Assembly (NCBI RefSeq): GCF_000243255.1
Contig: NZ_CM001436.1
Coordinates: forward strand, 1,450,857 to 1,514,856
Source of the DNA: Methanoplanus limicola DSM 2279
Lineage (GTDB): Archaea > Halobacteriota > Methanomicrobia > Methanomicrobiales > Methanomicrobiaceae
Length of the DNA stretch: 64,000 nucleotides
Reading direction: 5' to 3'
Shown here in pieces: positions 44,757 through 53,651 of this stretch. Each line of letters begins with the position of its first letter. The stretch's first letter is position 1. The notes under the pieces were generated by a model, which did not search any database, was not told the DNA's origin, and saw nothing but the letters and a program-made list of their open reading frames with translations. The position numbers and the translations under genes were made by a program.

Positions 44757-45818
44757 ATGAAAAAAACCGGATTAATTGTTATAACAGGATTTCTCCTCTT
44801 CCTGATATTCACAGCACCGGCATCCGCCGTGCTGACAAATATAGGTCAGGGAGATACTGTCTTTCTGGGTGAGGAGGGTCTGACGCTTACACCATCGGTA
44901 TTCTACAGCTCAGGCGGAGTAACTGACACTCAGCTGGCATACTTTGGTTCCGGTGCAAATCCTGCAGCATCTGCACCGAATTATGTTATAACACCTGACA
45001 AGAGCAGCTTTTATGTAGATCCGAATACATTCGGAGATAAGAGTTCTGCATGGTACTCCTATCCGAACGGCTCAAAGAACGGGCATGTTGCATTTTATGT
45101 GAACTCCCCGTCACTTTCAGTGAAACTCTATGCCGTACGTCCGGGCGACTCCTTTGACCTTACAAACGGCAAAGTTGTGAAAGGTGAGGGGCTTGACTTC
45201 AGGATTGACTCAAACCTCTACCCGATATTTACAAGGAGCGGAGTTGCCGCCGGTGATGACGGAGTTGACATAAAGTTTCAGGATGAGGTCGGCGCTACCC
45301 TCACAGCGCTTTATGACTGCACAGGTGCAGTTGTAAGCATTGTAAACATCCACCCGACATCGTCCGTGTTCTACCTGCCGTCCGGAACCCCTGCATGTGT
45401 ATGGGATACGGGCAATGACGCCTATAAGATGGGCAGCTATAAGGTCTGGGCGGAATGCAATGTAAACGGAATGATGGACAATCTTGGATCAGTTATGGGC
45501 GAGACCACAACCGCTCCGATCCCGTCACTTGCGGCTGCTGCAACACCGACACCTACACCGACTCCGGAAAAGACAACAGCAGCAAAAACTCCAACCCCTG
45601 TGCCTGCAACGACCGCCCCCACACCTGCACCGACAGATGCTGTAACTGAAACGGAGACTCCTGCACCTGTTGTAACCGATACTCCGGTTGTGACACCGGC
45701 TGTAACAGCTGAATCGAAAGGTCCGGCAGATCTCCCGCAGACTCCTTTAAGTCTTTATACAGCTATTGCCGGAATTCTGGCGGTTTTTATTGCAGTAAAT
45801 GTCCTGAAAAAAGAATAA
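44757..45818 (+). CDS. DUF3821-like surface protein with Thr/Pro stalk and C-terminal anchor
   Basis: 353 residues: signal peptide (cut near ASA-VLTN at 25), a beta-rich ectodomain (about 26-265, beginning with IGQGDTVFLGEEGLTLT, a pattern of DUF3821 proteins of Methanomicrobiales), a Thr/Pro-rich stalk (about 260-325) likely to be glycosylated, and a C-terminal membrane helix (LSLYTAIAGILAVFIAVNVL) with KKE tail. Such proteins are cell-surface components, perhaps of the S-layer. GAGG lies 8 bases before the ATG. Monocistronic, convergent with the TPR gene. Confidence 0.87.
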   Translation: MKKTGLIVITGFLLFLIFTAPASAVLTNIGQGDTVFLGEEGLTLTPSVFYSSGGVTDTQLAYFGSGANPAASAPNYVITPDKSSFYVDPNTFGDKSSAWYSYPNGSKNGHVAFYVNSPSLSVKLYAVRPGDSFDLTNGKVVKGEGLDFRIDSNLYPIFTRSGVAAGDDGVDIKFQDEVGATLTALYDCTGAVVSIVNIHPTSSVFYLPSGTPACVWDTGNDAYKMGSYKVWAECNVNGMMDNLGSVMGETTTAPIPSLAAAATPTPTPTPEKTTAAKTPTPVPATTAPTPAPTDAVTETETPAPVVTDTPVVTPAVTAESKGPADLPQTPLSLYTAIAGILAVFIAVNVLKKE

Positions 45819-45858
45819 ATTATCTTAATATTCCGGTCTGAAAATTAATTTTCAGAGC

Positions 45859-46497
45859 TTATTTTTTTCTTAAGCAGAATAATATTCCTGCAATTATTAC
45901 TCCGGTCACCACAAACGGCAGAGTTACAGGTGATTTTTCAGTATTCTTCTCTCCGCCTGACATCTCTTCTGCATATCCTTTGTTGGCCAGTGCATGGCTG
46001 TCTCCGGGTGAGATCCTGAGTGCCTTTTCAGAGACCGCAATCTCTTCATCGTACCGCCCCAGTTCTCCAAGTGCCGTCCCTTTTGTGATATATCCCTCGA
46101 CAGATTCAGGATCTGCCTTAATTGCACTCTCCGATGCCTCTATGGCCTCTTCATACCTCTCAAGCCCTATAAGTGCAGATGCCATATTAACCCAGCCTTC
46201 AGGCTGATCCGGCCGGATTTCAGTCGCCTTTCCGGCAGATTCAAGAGCCTCGTCATACCGGCCCATTGCATTCAGGATTCCGGCCTTTGTAGTATATGCA
46301 AGTGTGAAGTTTTCGTCTATGGCAATGGCACTGTCAGCCGCAGAGAGCGCTTCTTCAAAATTTCCGGCATTTGCACAGTCCACTGCAAGGTTATAATACT
46401 CTATTTTGTTCATATCTCCGGCAGAAACCGGCTGTGCAGCAATAAAAAGTGTTACTGCAAGTGCTGTAATCAGTAATCTCTGGTATGTTATTTTCAA
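45859..46497 (-). CDS. Exported, membrane-anchored TPR protein
   Basis: 212 residues: signal peptide (cut near VSA-GDM at 26), about four tetratricopeptide repeats (for example AGNFEEALSAADSAIAIDEN, MGRYDEALESAGKATEIRPD, LERYEEAIEASESAIKADPE, LGRYDEEIAVSEKALRISPG) and a C-terminal membrane helix (LPFVVTGVIIAGILFCL). It offers a protein-binding scaffold on the outer face of the membrane. Next to the DUF3821-like surface protein, so it may help build or hold the envelope; this is inference. Confidence 0.88.
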   Translation of the reverse strand: MKITYQRLLITALAVTLFIAAQPVSAGDMNKIEYYNLAVDCANAGNFEEALSAADSAIAIDENFTLAYTTKAGILNAMGRYDEALESAGKATEIRPDQPEGWVNMASALIGLERYEEAIEASESAIKADPESVEGYITKGTALGELGRYDEEIAVSEKALRISPGDSHALANKGYAEEMSGGEKNTEKSPVTLPFVVTGVIIAGILFCLRKK

Positions 46498-46560
46498 ATT
46501 ATTGCCTCTTATATTCTGTAATGAATAGTTTGTAAGGCAGAGAAAAAAGATATTGCGGGT

Positions 46561-47460
46561 TTAGTTTTTATCCGGCATTTTTATATCAATGCCGTATTTT
46601 TCTGCATTTTTGTCGGCGATAGCCTGAATCTTTGCTATCTCCTCTGCATTCTCTGTTGGCCTGTAAAGGTGGCGGAATCTCTTCTGTGCTTTTAAGTAGG
46701 CATCGACAGGTACTCTTTTGACCTTCTTTGCCTTTGTGACAACACCGTCCTCCATCTCGAAGTTAACCCAGAGTCCGGAGTTGATTGCCATCTTTCCGAT
46801 TTCCATCGTTTTGGCGCCGTCAAATCCCCAGCCTGTGCAGCACGGTGTGTGCACCTGAATGTAGCACGGGCCTTCCGTGTTGATCGCTTTCTCAACCTTC
46901 TTCATGAGGTCAGCCGGGTATGCCACAGAGGCCGTTGCCACATAAGGTGATCCGTGTGCTGCAAGTATTGCGGGGAGGTCTTTTTTTGGCCTCTTGTTTC
47001 CGGTTGAAAGTTTCCCTGACGGACTTGTGGTCGTATCGGCATCGTATGGCGTTGCACCTGAACGCTGAATTCCGGTGTTCATGTATGCCTCATTGTCGTA
47101 GCAGATGTATGTCACATCATGCCCTCTCTCAAAGAGGCCGCTTATACATAAGATTCCGATATCAAAGGTTGCACCATCACCTGCAATGACAACAACCTTC
47201 TCACTCCGGCCCTGCTTTTTAATCGAGGCCTCAACTCCGGATGCCACAGCTGCGGCATTCTGGAAGAGTGAGTGAACCCATGGTGTTTTCCATGCCGTTT
47301 CGGGATAAGGTGTTGAGAAAACTTCCATACATCCTGTTGATGCAACAACGATTGTATTCTCACCTGCGGCTTTTGTAATCAGCCTTGCCGCAAGTGCCGG
47401 GCCGCATCCTCCGCACGCCCTGTGCCCTGCGTCAAAGTATTCCGTCTCTTCTCCCGTCAT
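46561..47460 (-). CDS. porB: Pyruvate:ferredoxin oxidoreductase, beta subunit
   Basis: 299 residues from the ATG at 47460, one base after the porA stop; a longer frame overlaps porA and is rejected. TPP-binding motif GDGATFDIGILCISGLFERG ... CYDNEAYMNTG and the [4Fe-4S] cysteines CGGCGP (near 18) ... CTGW complete the beta subunit. With porA, porD and porC it interconverts pyruvate + CoA and acetyl-CoA + CO2 with ferredoxin; in autotrophic methanogens it works mainly toward pyruvate synthesis. Last gene of porCDAB. Confidence 0.97.
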   Translation of the reverse strand: MTGEETEYFDAGHRACGGCGPALAARLITKAAGENTIVVASTGCMEVFSTPYPETAWKTPWVHSLFQNAAAVASGVEASIKKQGRSEKVVVIAGDGATFDIGILCISGLFERGHDVTYICYDNEAYMNTGIQRSGATPYDADTTTSPSGKLSTGNKRPKKDLPAILAAHGSPYVATASVAYPADLMKKVEKAINTEGPCYIQVHTPCCTGWGFDGAKTMEIGKMAINSGLWVNFEMEDGVVTKAKKVKRVPVDAYLKAQKRFRHLYRPTENAEEIAKIQAIADKNAEKYGIDIKMPDKN

Positions 47461-47461
47461 T

Positions 47462-48622
47462 TTAAAGCAACTCCTCTCTAAGGCCGAAGAAGCAGTCATT
47501 TCTGCCCTGCTCTGCCCAGTCTGCAAGTTTGTGAATATCTTTCTTTCTTATGTCCCTTCCGCCGAGTCCCCCGACGTATGAATAGACATCAGCACCCTGC
47601 TTTCCTACGGCGTCCTTGACCTCAAGGCCGACTGCACCAAGCATCCTGGAACCGATTGAGATATTCTTCTCAAGGACTGCAATCTTTGACACTCCGGAGA
47701 GGGCAACCCTTACGTCTTCATACGGGAAAGGCCTGAATGAGCGTATCTTTAAAAGTCCTACCTTTCTTCCTGCCTCTCTCATCTCGTCAATTGCATCCTT
47801 TACTGTTCCGCATACAGATCCAAGTGCAACAATTGCGGTGTCTGCATCGTCAAGGCGGTAGCCTTCCACAAGCTCAGAGTAGTCACGTCCGAAGGTCTCT
47901 GAGAATTCCTGACCCACTTCCCTTAAGACTTTCTTTGCTTTGATCATAGCGGCATGGATCTCGTATCTGAACTCCTGGTAATAGTCAGGTGTTGCATACA
48001 TACCAAATGAGATTGGATCCTTTGCGTCAAGCCTCTGATATGGTTTAAATGCCGGCAGGAAACTGTCAACCTCTTCCTGTGTAGGAATGTCAACCGGTTC
48101 ATAGGTATGTGTGAGAATGAAACCGTCAAAGCAGACCATAGCCGGAAGAAGGACATCGTAGTTTTCAGCTGCCTTGTATGCAAGGAAGTGAAGGTCCATT
48201 GACTCCTGTGCATCCTCGGCATAGAGTTGCATCCATCCTGAATCACGGAGGAAGAGTGAGTCCTGGTGATCATTCCATATGTTCAGCGGGGCACCAAGTG
48301 CACGGTTTGCAATCGTCATTACAACAGGCTGGCGCATGCCTGCAACATTGAAGACGACCTCTGCCATAAAAGCGAGTCCCTGTGATGTTGTGGCTGAATA
48401 TACCCTTGACCCGGCGCATGCCGCACCAAGGCATGAGGAGAGAGCTGAGAACTCGCTCTCGACACAGATGTACTCTGCGTCAAGGTCGCCGTCAGCAACC
48501 ATCTCTGCAAGCCTCTCGACGATATGTGTCTGCGGTGTGATTGGGTACGCAGATACAACTTCCGGTCTGGAAAGCCTGACTGCCTCTGCTACGGCGTGTG
48601 ATCCTTCCATTATCTGAAGCAT
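47462..48622 (-). CDS. porA: Pyruvate:ferredoxin oxidoreductase, alpha subunit
   Basis: 386 residues: SAYPITPQTHIVERLAEM (pyruvate pocket), ESEFSALSSCLGAACAGSRV, TTSQGLAFMAEV, then the NDHQDSLFLRDSGWMQL stretch. Domains I/II of the enzyme are present in order with normal length. GGAGGAG lies 6 bases before the ATG, two bases after the porD stop. Confidence 0.97.
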   Translation of the reverse strand: MLQIMEGSHAVAEAVRLSRPEVVSAYPITPQTHIVERLAEMVADGDLDAEYICVESEFSALSSCLGAACAGSRVYSATTSQGLAFMAEVVFNVAGMRQPVVMTIANRALGAPLNIWNDHQDSLFLRDSGWMQLYAEDAQESMDLHFLAYKAAENYDVLLPAMVCFDGFILTHTYEPVDIPTQEEVDSFLPAFKPYQRLDAKDPISFGMYATPDYYQEFRYEIHAAMIKAKKVLREVGQEFSETFGRDYSELVEGYRLDDADTAIVALGSVCGTVKDAIDEMREAGRKVGLLKIRSFRPFPYEDVRVALSGVSKIAVLEKNISIGSRMLGAVGLEVKDAVGKQGADVYSYVGGLGGRDIRKKDIHKLADWAEQGRNDCFFGLREELL

Positions 48623-48624
48623 TG

Positions 48625-48885
48625 TTATTTCTCCTCCTGTTTCATTTCAATTGCATCTTTCGGGCATTCCTCGGCGCACATGCCGCACCCTTTGCAGTAG
48701 TCATAATCAACCTCAGGATAGCCCTCATCGCTCTCTTTGATGCAGACTTCCGGGCAGATCATAGTGCATGTGCCGCACTTGTTGCATTTCTCCTGGTCAA
48801 TTTCCGGTTTGAAGACGCGCCATGATCCGGTCTTATTGTCTCTTGCTTTTCCCGGTCTTGATGTGCATCCGACTGAAAGCGCCAT
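48625..48885 (-). CDS. porD: Pyruvate:ferredoxin oxidoreductase, delta (ferredoxin) subunit
   Basis: 86 residues with two [4Fe-4S] motifs: CNKCGTCTMICPEVC and CKGCGMCAEECP. It carries electrons from the catalytic core to external ferredoxin. It overlaps the porC stop by one base (TAATG). Confidence 0.97.
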   Translation of the reverse strand: MALSVGCTSRPGKARDNKTGSWRVFKPEIDQEKCNKCGTCTMICPEVCIKESDEGYPEVDYDYCKGCGMCAEECPKDAIEMKQEEK

Positions 48886-49430
48886 TATTCCGCCTCCCCT
48901 TTTATTAATTCAAAGGCCTTCTTTGCGGCCATAATGTTCTTTTCGCCGAGTGCTCCGGGGAATCTCTCTTTTAAGGCCTCTTCAAGCGCCTCAAGTTCGA
49001 TCTCACCTGTTGCTGCCGCAAACGCGCCCATAAGGGTTGTGTTTGCAATCGGAAGGCCGAGTATTTCAAGCGCAATAGAAGTTGCATCGATTTTTATAAG
49101 CCTTACACCTTCGGGAACTTCTGCATCTATATCCTTTTCTGTGTTAATCAGTGCGATTCCGCCTGATTTAAGACCACTGAAGACATCGACGTCTTTAATC
49201 AGAGTGCTGTCCTGTACGATAATATAATCAGGTTCATAGACCTGGCTTCTGAGCCTGATTTTATTGTCATCAAACCTGACAAATGCCTGCACCGGCGCTC
49301 CTCTTCTTTCTACGCCGAATGCAGGGAATGCCTGTGAATAGACTTTGCTCCTGAATGCTGCTGTAGCTATCAGCTCGGCAGCAGTCACTGAGCCCTGTCC
49401 TCCTCTTCCGTGTATCCTGAGTTCTCTCAA
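48885..49430 (-). CDS. porC: Pyruvate:ferredoxin oxidoreductase, gamma subunit
   Basis: 181 residues starting with a TTG at 49430 (AGGGA 7 bases upstream; no ATG fits). The gamma signature HGRGGQGSVTAAELIATAAF is at the N-terminus, followed by AFPAFGVERRGAPVQAFVR, and PIANTTLMGAFAAATG, involved in binding CoA and holding the complex together. First gene of the por operon; also called porG. The gap upstream is A+T-rich and likely carries the operon promoter. Confidence 0.96.
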   Translation of the reverse strand: MRELRIHGRGGQGSVTAAELIATAAFRSKVYSQAFPAFGVERRGAPVQAFVRFDDNKIRLRSQVYEPDYIIVQDSTLIKDVDVFSGLKSGGIALINTEKDIDAEVPEGVRLIKIDATSIALEILGLPIANTTLMGAFAAATGEIELEALEEALKERFPGALGEKNIMAAKKAFELIKGEAE

Positions 49431-49659
49431 AAAAATCCCTAAGTAATTTTACATGATTAATTAATAAGAATTTTTGTTATTCGCAAATTGTTCATTTTTT
49501 AAAAAAATAAATGCAAAAGGGTTGTTTCCTTCCTGTTCCGGGATGTATCCGGTATATCTGTGCAGTGACTGCCATGCTTTACCTGCTGTTTTACCGGAGG
49601 ATATTCATGACTGTGCGGATTTATCCTGCGTTTTCCTGTGCGTCAGGCATGATTATATT

Positions 49660-49672
49660 TTTCTTATATAAG
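49660..49672 (+). promoter_or_regulatory. TATA box of a leaderless transcript
   Basis: TTCTTATATAAGC is centred about 23 bases before the ATG at 49689 and 20 before the ATG at 49686, so transcription should begin at or next to the start codon. The earlier in-frame ATG at 49674 would lie upstream of transcription. Confidence 0.5.
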
Positions 49673-49685
49673 CATGCAGAATTAT

Positions 49686-50024
49686 ATGATGGATCTTCAT
49701 AAGCAGAGATGTGACCCTGAACCTTCGAGAATTTCGCCTCTGGCACGCAGAGACCTACTTGATTATATTGACAAAGTGCCCGGATGGGAGATTTCCGAGA
49801 GGAAACTCACACGGAAGTTTGATCTCGAATCATTTGAGGAATGTCTGGATTTTCTTGGAGATCTAAACGATCTCTCAAAGCGCGAGGGTCATTTTCCGGA
49901 TGTTATTATTTATAACCGTAAAAATCTTGTAATTGCCTGGTACACTTACGAGAGCGGTGGAATCACAAGGAATGACTTTATTATGGCCGCAAAGATGAAT
50001 TTCAGCGAAAGATTCAGGGTATGA
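49686..50024 (+). CDS. Pterin-4a-carbinolamine dehydratase-like protein
   Basis: About 112 residues. The family core WEISERKLTRKFDLESFEEC, then DLNDLSKREGHFPDVIIYNR and VIAWYTYESGGITRNDFIMA, with the His of GHFPD at the active site. In animals and bacteria it dehydrates a carbinolamine of biopterin. The archaeal role is unclear, perhaps in pterin handling. The start was chosen from the TATA spacing; the mRNA is probably leaderless. Confidence 0.85.
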   Translation: MMDLHKQRCDPEPSRISPLARRDLLDYIDKVPGWEISERKLTRKFDLESFEECLDFLGDLNDLSKREGHFPDVIIYNRKNLVIAWYTYESGGITRNDFIMAAKMNFSERFRV

Positions 50025-50185
50025 TCTCTTATGAAACATTCACATCCGGGCGCAACTGAATGTTTCATCTATTATCTGTATGCAGGCAGAACATTACGGC
50101 ACACTGGCGATTTTTGAAAATTATCTTCTCTGCTCCCCTTTTTATTCTTTTATTCTGCTGATTTATTATTTTCAGCTGTTATTCT

Positions 50186-50611
50186 TCATATGCGGAATGT
50201 GGATTTTATTCTCTTCCTGATGTTCTCCTTCGGATATGCGCCTGTAAGTCTGTCTGCCATCTGCCCACCTGAGAAGAAGATTAGAGTCGGAATTGCAGAG
50301 ATCTGAAAGCGCATTGCAACCTGCTGATTTTCATCGGTGTTGCATTTGGCAAAGGCGACCTCACCACAGAATTCTGCCGCCAGCTCCTCCATTGCCGGTC
50401 CTATTTTTTTGCACGGGCCGCACCATTCAGCCCAAAAATCTATAACTACGTGTCTGTTTGCAGCGACAAAGTCATCAAGGCTGAGTTCATTTATCTCTGT
50501 AACTCCCTGGCCGGATATGGCACATTTTCTCTCAATTGTCCTCTGCATCTCCATAAGTCTCTTCTGCCTTATCATCTCAAGGTCATCATCAAAGCTTTCA
50601 CTGCGATCCAT
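50186..50611 (-). CDS. trxA: Thioredoxin with N-terminal extension
   Basis: 141 residues: a polar helical extension (1-about 38, MIRQKRLMEMQRTIERK) followed by a complete thioredoxin domain with WAEWCGPCKKI and the cis-proline segment SAIPTLIFF. It reduces protein disulfides. The extension is not usual for archaeal thioredoxins and might aid dimerisation or docking. Monocistronic. Confidence 0.92.
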   Translation of the reverse strand: MDRSESFDDDLEMIRQKRLMEMQRTIERKCAISGQGVTEINELSLDDFVAANRHVVIDFWAEWCGPCKKIGPAMEELAAEFCGEVAFAKCNTDENQQVAMRFQISAIPTLIFFSGGQMADRLTGAYPKENIRKRIKSTFRI

Positions 50612-50775
50612 AATGAGTGTTCAGACTCGTATCCTTTAATATATTCCGGATTCCTGAGGCCATTTTTGTTGAATTGTTTATTTCAGTAATGCGCCGGCTA
50701 AGCCCTTCTCCGGTATTTGCATCAGGAATGGAAAGTTATATCTGTTATCTGGTAGATGTTATATAGCACTCGCAG

Positions 50776-50849
50776 AGCGAGGTGGGGTAGTCAGGAAATC
50801 CCGTCGGGCTCATAACCCGAAGATCAATGGTTCAAATCCATTCCTCGCT
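50776..50849 (+). tRNA. Initiator tRNA-Met (CAT)
   Basis: 74 bases. Acceptor AGCGAGG/CCTCGCT, D-arm around GGGGTAGTCAGG, anticodon arm TCGGG-CTCATAA-CCCGA with anticodon CAT, and T-arm AATGG-TTCAAAT-CCATT. The A1:U72 pair and three G:C pairs beside the anticodon loop mark it as initiator. The CCA is not encoded. TATATAGCAC upstream forms the promoter. A near-identical copy lies at 51162. Confidence 0.93.
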
Positions 50850-51161
50850 ATAAACGTTCTTCTTTTACCGAAATATTTTCTTTGAGCAGAAGCAGTCTTT
50901 CTTTGTTTTCCGGAATCTTTTGCATCATACTGTACCTTCATCCTGTCAGGGCCTGCTGTTTGTTTTTTTGTTTATCTCCGGAACTTTTTGAGCCTCTCCG
51001 GTCAGATGAGTTATTTAATCAGCCATATGGTCTTTTTTTAGAGTTATATTCTGTTTATGCGCTTTTCTGCCTGCACTTTACGGGTTATTCTCTGCTGAAT
51101 TCTGCGGCTTATTGTGGTGAAGGTTTATCCCTTCGCAGGTGAATGTAATATAGCACAGTGG
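50850..51161. other. Spacer between the two tRNA genes, no gene
   Basis: 312 bases. The only sizeable open frame (about 50882-51142) is Phe/Leu/Cys-rich with no recognisable family or ribosome site. The last 20 bases repeat the ATATAGCAC promoter motif of the first tRNA gene. Confidence 0.5.
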
Positions 51162-51235
51162 AGCGAGGTGGGGTAGTCAGGAAATCCCGTCGGGCTCATA
51201 ACCCGAAGACCAATGGTTCAAATCCATTCTTCGCT
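51162..51235 (+). tRNA. Initiator tRNA-Met (CAT), second copy
   Basis: 74 bases, identical to the copy at 50776 except GACC for GATC after the anticodon arm and CTTCGCT for CCTCGCT in the acceptor 3' side. The second change makes the sixth acceptor pair G:U instead of G:C. The anticodon CAT and initiator features are kept. ATATAGCAC lies 10-20 bases upstream as in the first copy. Confidence 0.93.
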
Positions 51236-51370
51236 ATTATTTCTCTTAGTTATGTTATTTTTTGTAGCAGCGTATGCCGTGTCCGGGCATTGATTGTGCA
51301 TTTTTATCTAAAAAATGAATTATTTTTATTTTCAGGCAGCTTTTACTCTGAACTGTGAGGATTTATCCTT

Positions 51371-53533
51371 TCAGAATAAGTCTTTAAACCGATTTGCCGG
51401 ATTACTGGTGCCTGTTATGAAATCCTGAATTTTTTCTGCTTCAGGAACTTCCGGGAGGCCCGTTAATTCCTCCCCCATGTTGTCATTTCCGCTTTCACTG
51501 ATCAAAACTCCTGCATATCCTGTAATATTCTGATAACCTGCGATCACGCGGAGGCTTCCCGGAGATATGGCTGTGAAAAGCCCGTCTGCTGAAATTTTTC
51601 CTCTCCGGCTGTCTGAGACTGACCATTCCGGTTCAATCGTAAGGAATCTGCCCTTAACGTCTGTTGCAACCGCTTTAAACATCATATCCTCTCCGGTTTT
51701 CATTCCGGCAGATGCAGGTGTCACATATATTGCTGCAATCTCATCGCCTGTCTCTCCGACGGAAACAAACATTTTTGTCCTGATGTCGGATGCAAATTCG
51801 TTGCCTGCCTCAAGGGTTATGTCATATACTCCCGGCTCATCAAATGTGTGCAGCGGGTTCTGCTCATCTGAATACTCTCCGTCACCGAAATACCAGAGCC
51901 ATGAATCCGTGTAACCGTCCGACTCATCTGTAAACCGGAGTGTAAGTCTCTCAGAATTGTTCTCTTCCGGATAATCATAGGAGAAATCTGCATAAACAGT
52001 ATTTTCTGCTGTTATATAGCCGGTTTTATTCTCTGATACCTCTCCGAACTCGTTTGAGACCGTAAGGTTAACGGAATAAGCTCCCGGTTCTGAGTAGACA
52101 TGCACCGGGTTTTTGTTGTATGATCTGCTCCCGTCACCAAAGTCCCATACTCTTGCACTTATCTTTCCGGATGACATATCCCTGAACTGAACATTGAGCG
52201 GAGCGGCTCCATTTCTGTTGAATGCCGAAAAATCAGGCTGAGGTACCTCCTCAACAGAGATGATATTCTTTTTATCTGCTGTAAAGCTGCCAAATTCATT
52301 TTCAACTGTAAATGATACGTCATATATTCCCGGTTCACTGTAGGTATGCACCGGAGAGGACGACTCTGAGTATTCCCCGTCTCCGAAATCCCAGAGATAA
52401 ACTGTTCCGGATGATGCGCTTACAATGGCTCTTCCTGTGAATTCAACTTCGAGAGGTGCTGATCCAGATAACGGCTCAGCTTCAAACCCTGCAAGCGGCA
52501 GTGTTTCTGTATCAAGTCTGCATATTACAATGCAGTTGCTGCTGCCATCCTTCTCTCTCCAGACAATCCGGTTTCCGGATACCTTTGGGTCTGAAACCCC
52601 GGTTTTTGGCTCTGCAAGGACGCCCGCGTTCTCCGTCCTTAAATCATAGAGCCAGATTGCAGTTCCACTGCCTTCATAGCACTCATACACTATATAATTC
52701 TCTGAGATGTCCGGATTTCTGCATAATCCGGCTCCTGAACCAAGAACTGTTGTCTCCCCGCCGGCAGTGTCATACATCACAGCAAAACCTTCCTTCTCAC
52801 CTCTTCCGTTAAAGACAATCTTTCCCCCGTAAACTTCAAAACTGTCCGGAAAATCCCTTATGAGGATGGAATCATCTCCTGTTATGATGGATTTCCTGTG
52901 AAGTTCCCCGGCTTCTGTCCAGTACACGTAATCCCCGTCAGTTTTTGGTGAATGTTTATCTGATGTGCCGGATACTCTGAACGGAATTCCTGCCTCATCC
53001 GGAGAATTTTTTATGAATATATTGGTGTAGCCGTTTAAGCGTCCGTCAAGCCAGACAAGAATATTTCCTGATATTTCTGCATCTCCCTGAGCGGAGGGGT
53101 GTGGATCTGCGGCTTTTGCCGTGCCGTCCGGAATGTCATATACAAAAATCTGCCCCGGCCCTTTCAGGGTTTTATTCTGAAATGCAATATTTCCGCCTGA
53201 AATTTCGGGCCTGAAGTCTGAATACCGTGACTCTGTGATATTTGTGAATGATTCTTCATTGAAGTCATAGAGCCTGAGCCTGTTTATGCCGGAATCTGAC
53301 TCTGTAAAGGCGATATAGTCCCCTTCAATGTCGTAATTCAGCACCGGACTGCTGCCGCAGCTGATCTCTGAGAGTTCCCCGGAGTATGTGAATTCTATTG
53401 CAGATGCCCCTGAAATCAGAACCGCCGGAATAATTGCCGTAATTATGAATATGATCATAAAGGCTTTCAGGCCGGATGCTCTTTCATTGTCCTGAAAGGT
53501 ATAACTGTTGCAGACTGTTTTTCCGGTGCGCAT
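51371..53533 (-). CDS. Secreted propeller + three PKD domain surface protein
   Basis: About 720 residues from the ATG at 53533, chosen because a TATA box (minus-strand ATTTTATA, 53561-53568) lies about 30 bases upstream; an ATG at 53593 would precede it. Signal peptide to ISGASA, then a TolB/WD40-like propeller (about 50-370; blocks ISGGNIAFQ, ISGNILVWL, VSGNRIVWR). Three PKD domains follow, each with the W-D/Y-FGDG motif (YLWDFGDG, RVWDFGDG, WLWYFGDG), and a C-terminal bacterial Ig-like (BIG_2-type) domain (IYVTPASAGMKTGEDM). Likely surface adhesion or carbohydrate/protein binding. No membrane anchor at the C-terminus. Confidence 0.88.
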   Translation of the reverse strand: MRTGKTVCNSYTFQDNERASGLKAFMIIFIITAIIPAVLISGASAIEFTYSGELSEISCGSSPVLNYDIEGDYIAFTESDSGINRLRLYDFNEESFTNITESRYSDFRPEISGGNIAFQNKTLKGPGQIFVYDIPDGTAKAADPHPSAQGDAEISGNILVWLDGRLNGYTNIFIKNSPDEAGIPFRVSGTSDKHSPKTDGDYVYWTEAGELHRKSIITGDDSILIRDFPDSFEVYGGKIVFNGRGEKEGFAVMYDTAGGETTVLGSGAGLCRNPDISENYIVYECYEGSGTAIWLYDLRTENAGVLAEPKTGVSDPKVSGNRIVWREKDGSSNCIVICRLDTETLPLAGFEAEPLSGSAPLEVEFTGRAIVSASSGTVYLWDFGDGEYSESSSPVHTYSEPGIYDVSFTVENEFGSFTADKKNIISVEEVPQPDFSAFNRNGAAPLNVQFRDMSSGKISARVWDFGDGSRSYNKNPVHVYSEPGAYSVNLTVSNEFGEVSENKTGYITAENTVYADFSYDYPEENNSERLTLRFTDESDGYTDSWLWYFGDGEYSDEQNPLHTFDEPGVYDITLEAGNEFASDIRTKMFVSVGETGDEIAAIYVTPASAGMKTGEDMMFKAVATDVKGRFLTIEPEWSVSDSRRGKISADGLFTAISPGSLRVIAGYQNITGYAGVLISESGNDNMGEELTGLPEVPEAEKIQDFITGTSNPANRFKDLF

Positions 53534-53651
53534 ACAATCTGATATTGTTGTGGTCCGTATTATAAAATAGTTGGATATTTGATCATCCGGCATCCCTGAA
53601 TGCTGTAATATAACTGCGCTGTTGCCGGATATCTGTCCTCTTCAGAACGGA

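Noticed and set aside
50882..51142. 86-residue plus-strand frame between the tRNA genes
   Set aside because: Biased composition, no ribosome site, no family; it lies between two near-identical tRNA genes.
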